Source: Ceratodon purpureus
Taxonomy: Eukaryota; Streptophyta; Bryopsida; Pseudoditrichales; Ditrichaceae
Assembly: GCA_014871385.1 (NCBI GenBank)
Contig: CM026426.1
Coordinates: 94,284,238-94,348,237, forward strand
DNA length: 64,000 nucleotides
Reading direction: 5' to 3'
The notes under the pieces are model-generated. The model did not search any database. It had not been told where the DNA came from and was given only the letters and a program-made list of their open reading frames with translations. Each line of letters starts with the position of its first letter. Positions within the stretch are counted from its first letter, which is position 1. Positions 59,716-64,000 of the stretch are shown piece by piece. A program made the translations under genes and the position numbers.

Positions 59716-59952
59716 GGTTGGAACTAGAGCCCTTTAGAGCAACCTCGTAGCCCTTGGCATAATGCCTCGGTGCCCTGCGTCCATTGCTTTCGCTCGTAAG
59801 GTATAACACACGAAAGCCACCACCCAAGTGACGATATTTAGCCCGATGGTGTACAATTATATTCAAGTAATATTCGGATTAGGCAATGATTATGGGATAA
59901 CCTCGGTTGATCGGGAACCTGCTTATGTGATCGACTTTCTTGTGTGTGTGAT
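59716..59952. repeat. Duplicated 237-bp block, copy 2
   Basis: Direct copy of 59010-59246, 706 bp downstream, again followed by TGTGATG-type minisatellite. Confidence 0.85.
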
Positions 59953-60731
59953 ATGCATCCTGTGGATGTATGTGATGTGTAGCATATGACTGTATGCCAT
60001 GGACATCATGTGATTGTATGTGATCTGCATCATGTATCTATTATCAATATAAAGTCTAACCACATAAAAGACGGAGAGGATTATTTGAAGATCACTATTA
60101 GATCATAGATACTTGTTTCATTATTAAATTGGATTAAAATTTAGTATTGTTAATTATTGTAATAGCTAATAATTATATTCGATGTCAGGGCTGCTTGGAT
60201 ATAATCAATCCATCTGATCTTGGATGGTGAAAGAAAATCATCCTTGAATGATAGAAGAAATCCGCTAGAAAACAATGCTTGTGATTTAAGGGAAGGGGGT
60301 GGTTTCAGGGGTCTGGGATCCGGAATAAAAGAATAACAAACTGTTTCCATTGGGAACCACAATATGTAGTGAACATTCCATTCCAAAATCTACGTAGACC
60401 TAAACTTTAGGTACATCAACAACGTATACCTCCCTTTCACTAAGGACACACTCATCCAGCCAAGATTCTTTTCAAGCCCATAACAACATTGCAGCAACGA
60501 GTATTATCGTAAAAATAAAAAACTTTATCCATATAAATGGAGGTACTCGACTTCCGGCATGTACCACCGAGGCCTGCACTGAAAATCATCAGATGGTTAA
60601 GCAGCTATCAGTTGCGCATGTCCAGATATGGTGCCTAAATCTCCCCTTGATAAAGGAAGCTAACTCTGCACTATGAGATCCATTCTTCAGCGGCTTCAAA
60701 AACCCCACTAGTTTCCTATTTCATAGTGTAA

Positions 60732-61103
60732 TCAACACCTCAAAGGATACACCGTCCAACTCTTGTCGATATCAAACCAGCGAGTTTCGCCATCTGATAT
60801 GATCACTTCGGGCAACTGAACAACTGGATTCACAACGATGGTGGAGGACAAGGTATACGGGATAAGGGACGCCTCCATGAATTTGACAAGCTCAATGGTA
60901 CATAGCATTGCGCAGTGCCATTCCCCATCGCCAACATGGAGGCGTCCAATGTGCCTAAACGGCGGCAGGTCCATACCTCGAAGCCTGGCGCGCTCCACCT
61001 CCACTAGCCATGGCCGCAGCTCCTCATAACTCGCCGGTGCCTTGGGAGCTAGACCCACAGCCGCTCTTGTCCTCTTCAACATCGCATTGCGCACCTTTGA
61101 CAT
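60732..61103 (-). CDS. 123-aa hypothetical protein
   Basis: A true ATG (MSKVRNAMLKRT) and an uninterrupted frame to TGA or equivalent. It contains SYEELRPWLVEVERARLRG, PFRHIGRLHVGDGEWHCAML and GETRWFDIDKSWTVYPL. The mix of a basic N-terminus, a helical middle and Trp/Asp-rich end looks like a real protein, and GC content is higher here than in its AT-rich surroundings. It could also be a last exon. No domain is recognised. A further minus-strand stretch at 61700-61458 (ERGSISCIECTRPGFC, then a Lys-rich segment) may be an upstream exon. Confidence 0.4.
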   Translation of the reverse strand: MSKVRNAMLKRTRAAVGLAPKAPASYEELRPWLVEVERARLRGMDLPPFRHIGRLHVGDGEWHCAMLCTIELVKFMEASLIPYTLSSTIVVNPVVQLPEVIISDGETRWFDIDKSWTVYPLRC

Positions 61104-61729
61104 CGCACTCTAGAGGGGTTTGTTGTTCCCGAACCTTCCAAGCTAGACTACAGATTTCCTTCCCCACGTCGTTCTGCACCTCTGCATGCAACACGGAATG
61201 GCAGTGCCTGCCGTACTATACTAAAACGCCACCTCAAAGCGAGTTCAAAATCCTGGATTCGGGCCCCTTCAAAAGAAAGTCACCTGCTGCAAAGTGCTAG
61301 GAATCCCTTAGATGTATCACAGAGATAAAGTGAATTGGATTTGTGGAAAGCACCGTCATTGCAATCTCGAGGCCCATGAGAAAAGTATTGTCCGCACAAT
61401 TATCACATTCTAGGGATACGGCATCCATACCCCACACTTGCAGTACGTTTTGAGCCATCACCTACACACGGATGACGTAACTAGCATCCACCTCGCAGAA
61501 ATGGACCCGCAATTGCATTGACAACGTCTTCTAGCATCTTTTGTTTGGAACACGTCACAAGCATTAAATAATTTAAATCTACCTATCTTGTCTTTTATAT
61601 CCTTTTGAAATTTCCAAATTCCTAGGTCCCAATCCTTATCTTGATTAGCACAGAATCCAGGCCTTGTACACTCTATACAGCTTATAGAACCACGCTCCAA
61701 GATTTTACTCGATGCTTCTCTTTTCTTTC

Positions 61730-61970
61730 TTTGAGGCTAAGTCATTTTATAAAAGTCTATTTCCTTTTTTGTCGGTAATGTTATAAATCTTATTCCATTG
61801 TATTTTATTATTGTTTTCTCTTTTTCATGCTTATTCAATTTTTATTCTAATTTCCTTTCTTTATTTTATTAAATGCTATATAACCTATTTTTTTTTATTT
61901 TTTTTGGGAAGATGAAACCCCTTATGCCATCTCCTTCATTTAAATCACAAACCCCTTATGCCATCTCAAT
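61730..61970. other. AT-rich spacer
   Basis: T-rich sequence with no gene. Confidence 0.5.
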
Positions 61971-62390
61971 CTGGTCATTGTTTCTAATTTTATCCCTTCT
62001 GTTTGGGCCCTTTAAAGCAACCATGAAGCACTTGGCATAATGCCTTGGTGCCAAGCACTCTTCCTGCGGGCTCTCATTCGGGTCAATGATTGTAGTATTT
62101 TTCGTTGGTGCTAGAGCCCTTTGAAGCAACCGTGAAGCACTTGACATAATGCCCCAATGCCGTGGACTCTTCTTAAGGGCTCTCAGTCTGGTCAATGTAT
62201 GTTGTTTTTTTCACATGTGTGTCAGCCCTTTGAAGCAACCTCGCAGCCCTTAGCATTATGCCTCGTGCCGAGGACTCTTAGTAGGGGCTCTCAATCTAGT
62301 CAATATATGGTGTTCTTTTGGTTCGAGCTAGAGCCTTTTGAAGCAACCTCGCAGTCCGAGGCATAATGCCTCGGTCCCAACACTTTTCCT
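61970..62390. repeat. ~120-bp tandem repeat, four units
   Basis: Each unit has GCCCTTTGAAGCAACC, TTGGCATAATGCCTCGGTGCC, a GACTCTT block and CTCTCAGTCTGGTCAATG. One related unit also sits at 59640-59700 and within the 237-bp blocks. The units end at the satellite that follows. Confidence 0.8.
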
Positions 62391-64000
62391 TTGAGGCCTT
62401 GGACTTGCATCAAAATCCGCGATCAACACTCAAAGAATCACTACGAGAAGCAATATTCCAAAAAAAATAAAACTTCCATGAGATGGTTTTGGAGAGCATT
62501 GCATCAAGTATCGGCACCAAATAAAGTGTCGTCGGCACCGAGGCAAACATTTTGAGGCCTCGGAGTTGCATCAAAATCAGCCTACACCACTCTAAGAATC
62601 ACTACGAAAATGAATTTCCAAAAAAATAAAATTTCCATGAGATGGTTTTGGAGAGAATTGCATCAAGTATGGGCACCAAATGAAGTGTGCTCGGCACCGA
62701 GGAAACATTTTGAGGCCTTGGACTTGCATCAAAATCCGCGAGCAACACTCAAAGAATCACTACGAGAAGCAATATTCCAAAAAAAATAAAACTTCCATGA
62801 GATGGTTTTGGAGAGCATTGCATCAAGTATCGGCACCAAATAAAGTGTCGTCGGCACCGAGGCAAACATTTTGAGGCCTCGGAGTTGCATCAAAATCAGC
62901 CTACACCACTCTAAGAATCACTACGAAAATGAATTTCCAAAAAAATAAAATTTCCATGAGATGGTTTTGGAGAGAATTGCATCAAGTATGGGCACCAAAT
63001 GAAGTGTGCTCGGCACCGAGGAAACATTTTGAGGCCTTGGAGTTGCATCAAAATCAGCGAGCATGACTCTAAGAATCACTACGAAAAGGAAAATTCCCTA
63101 GAAAATAAAATTTCTATGAGATGGTTCTGGAGAGCATTGCATCAAGTATGGGCACCAAATGAAGTGTGCTCGGCACCGAGGCAAACATTTTGAGGCCTTG
63201 GAGTTGCATCAAAATCAGCCTGCAGCACTCTAAGAATCACAACAAAAAGAAAAATTTCCCAAAAAATAAAACTTGCATGAGACAATTTTGGAGAGCATTG
63301 CATCAAGTTGGGGCACCCTATCAAGTCTTTTCGGCACCGAGGAAATCATTATGAGGCCTTGGAGTTGCATCAAAATGAGCCAGCAGCACTCTAAGAATCA
63401 CTACGAAAAGGAAAATTCCCAAGAAAATAAAATTTCCATGAGATGGTTCTGGAGAGCATTGCATCAAGTATGGGCACCAAATGAAGTGTCCTCGGCACCG
63501 AGGCAAACATTTTGAGGCCTCGGAGTTGCATCAAAATCAGCCTACACCACTCTAAGAATCACTACGAAAATGAATTTCCAAAAAAATAAAATTTCCATGA
63601 GATGGTTTTGGAGAGAATTGCATCAAGTATGGGCACCAAATGAAGTGTGCTCGGCACCGAGGAAACATTTTGAGGCCTTGGAGTTGCATCAAAATCAGCG
63701 AGCATGACTCTAAGAATCACAACAAAAAGAAAAATTTCCCAAAAAATAAAACTTGCATGAGACAATTTTGGAGAGCATTGCATCAAGTTGGGGCACCCTA
63801 TCAAGTCTTTTCGGCACCGAGGAAATCATTATGAGGCCTTGGAGTTGCATCAAAATGAGCCAGCAGCACTCTAAGAATCACTACGAAAAGGAAAATTCCC
63901 AAGAAAATAAAATTTCCATGAGATGGTTCTGGAGAGCATTGCATCAAGTATGGGCACCAAATGAAGTGTCCTCGGCACCGAGGCAAACATTTTGAGGCCT
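62391..64000. repeat. 158/161-bp satellite DNA with higher-order structure
   Basis: The landmark GAGGCCT recurs at 62393, 62554, 62712, 62873, 63031, 63192, 63353, 63514, 63672, 63833 and 63994, giving ten full monomers of 158 or 161 bp, and the array continues beyond the window. Monomers alternate in type: 62393-62711 is nearly identical to 62712-63030 (two-monomer unit), and 63353-63832 to the next three monomers (three-monomer unit of 480 bp). Each carries TCGGCACCGAGG and an A-rich middle. All reading frames here are repeat artefacts. Confidence 0.95.

Noticed and set aside
62680..63995. Several 60-80 aa open frames with the same sequence
   Set aside because: They are frames of the 158/161-bp satellite monomer, open on both strands, with no start context or domain.
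62391..64000. CRISPR-like array
   Set aside because: Repeats are adjacent without unique spacers, the monomer is 158/161 bp and the genome is eukaryotic.

Overview
The window is nuclear DNA of a large, repeat-rich plant-lineage genome. The evidence is GT-AG introns inside most genes, a plant-type (SUVR) SET-domain methyltransferase, a CACTA/Tnp2 element with DUF4218 and DUF4216 parts, a Ty3/gypsy gag-protease remnant, a hAT-like transposase and long AT-rich and satellite tracts. A charophyte alga such as Chara, or another early-diverging streptophyte, fits best, but the sequence does not name the species. Almost everything here is mobile-element or decayed material; no clear single-copy housekeeping gene was recognised.

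Left part (1-21.2 kb). A decayed minus-strand gene of unknown family (979-2890) and a pyrimidine-rich minisatellite are followed by the main result: an apparently intact DNA transposon of about 11.2 kb (3602-14848). It has ~29-bp terminal inverted repeats beginning GGGTGAGAGTAC and a TACA direct repeat on both sides. It holds two convergent multi-exon genes. One is a five-exon gene (5779-10480, about 1,219 aa by my splice model) joining an N-terminal unknown domain, a coiled coil, a RING-H2-like finger, a basic nuclear-localisation stretch and a complete pre-SET/SET/post-SET histone methyltransferase of SUVR type. The other is a two-exon DDE-type transposase (10676-13952, 913 aa). The introns, both ends and the convergent 3' spacer are crowded with the palindrome GTAC. 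The element sits next to a diverged ~1.7-kb AT-rich direct repeat (14.85-18.1 kb), beyond which lies a second decayed gene (18.2-21.2 kb).

Middle part (21-46 kb). 21.2-26 kb is largely without recognisable genes. Two divergent copies of an unknown domain lie at 26.1-28.1 kb. Two tandem paralogues of a SANT/Myb-like plus BRCT gene lie at 33.4-34.7 kb (no stops seen) and 30.3-31.3 kb (two stops). A CACTA Tnp2 gene with several stops lies at 35.5-39.3 kb. A hAT-like transposase with an uninterrupted reading frame of 848 aa lies at 42.3-44.9 kb, flanked by repeated TCGCC motifs and a tRNA-like hairpin cluster.

Right part (46-64 kb). GC-rich ~105-bp repeats in opposite orientations flank an AT-rich minisatellite (46.6-48.7 kb). 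Then come a decayed gene (49.4-50.4 kb), a truncated Ty3/gypsy gag-protease (51.8-53.6 kb) and a small F-box-like gene (54.2 kb). The second notable gene follows: an eight-exon minus-strand gene (58860 to about 55295) that reads as a ParB-like domain followed, after a long middle region, by a beta-class DNA methyltransferase fold whose catalytic motif is altered. That order is familiar from phages. The last 5 kb is minisatellite, a duplicated 237-bp block, ~120-bp repeats and a 158/161-bp satellite with higher-order structure running off the right edge.

The two most unusual genes both have chromatin- or DNA-modification domains and both sit in mobile-element-dense DNA. For the 11-kb element I infer that the SET protein modifies chromatin for the transposon's benefit and that the GTAC repeats may be its, or the transposase's, binding sites. 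That is a hypothesis, not something the sequence proves.
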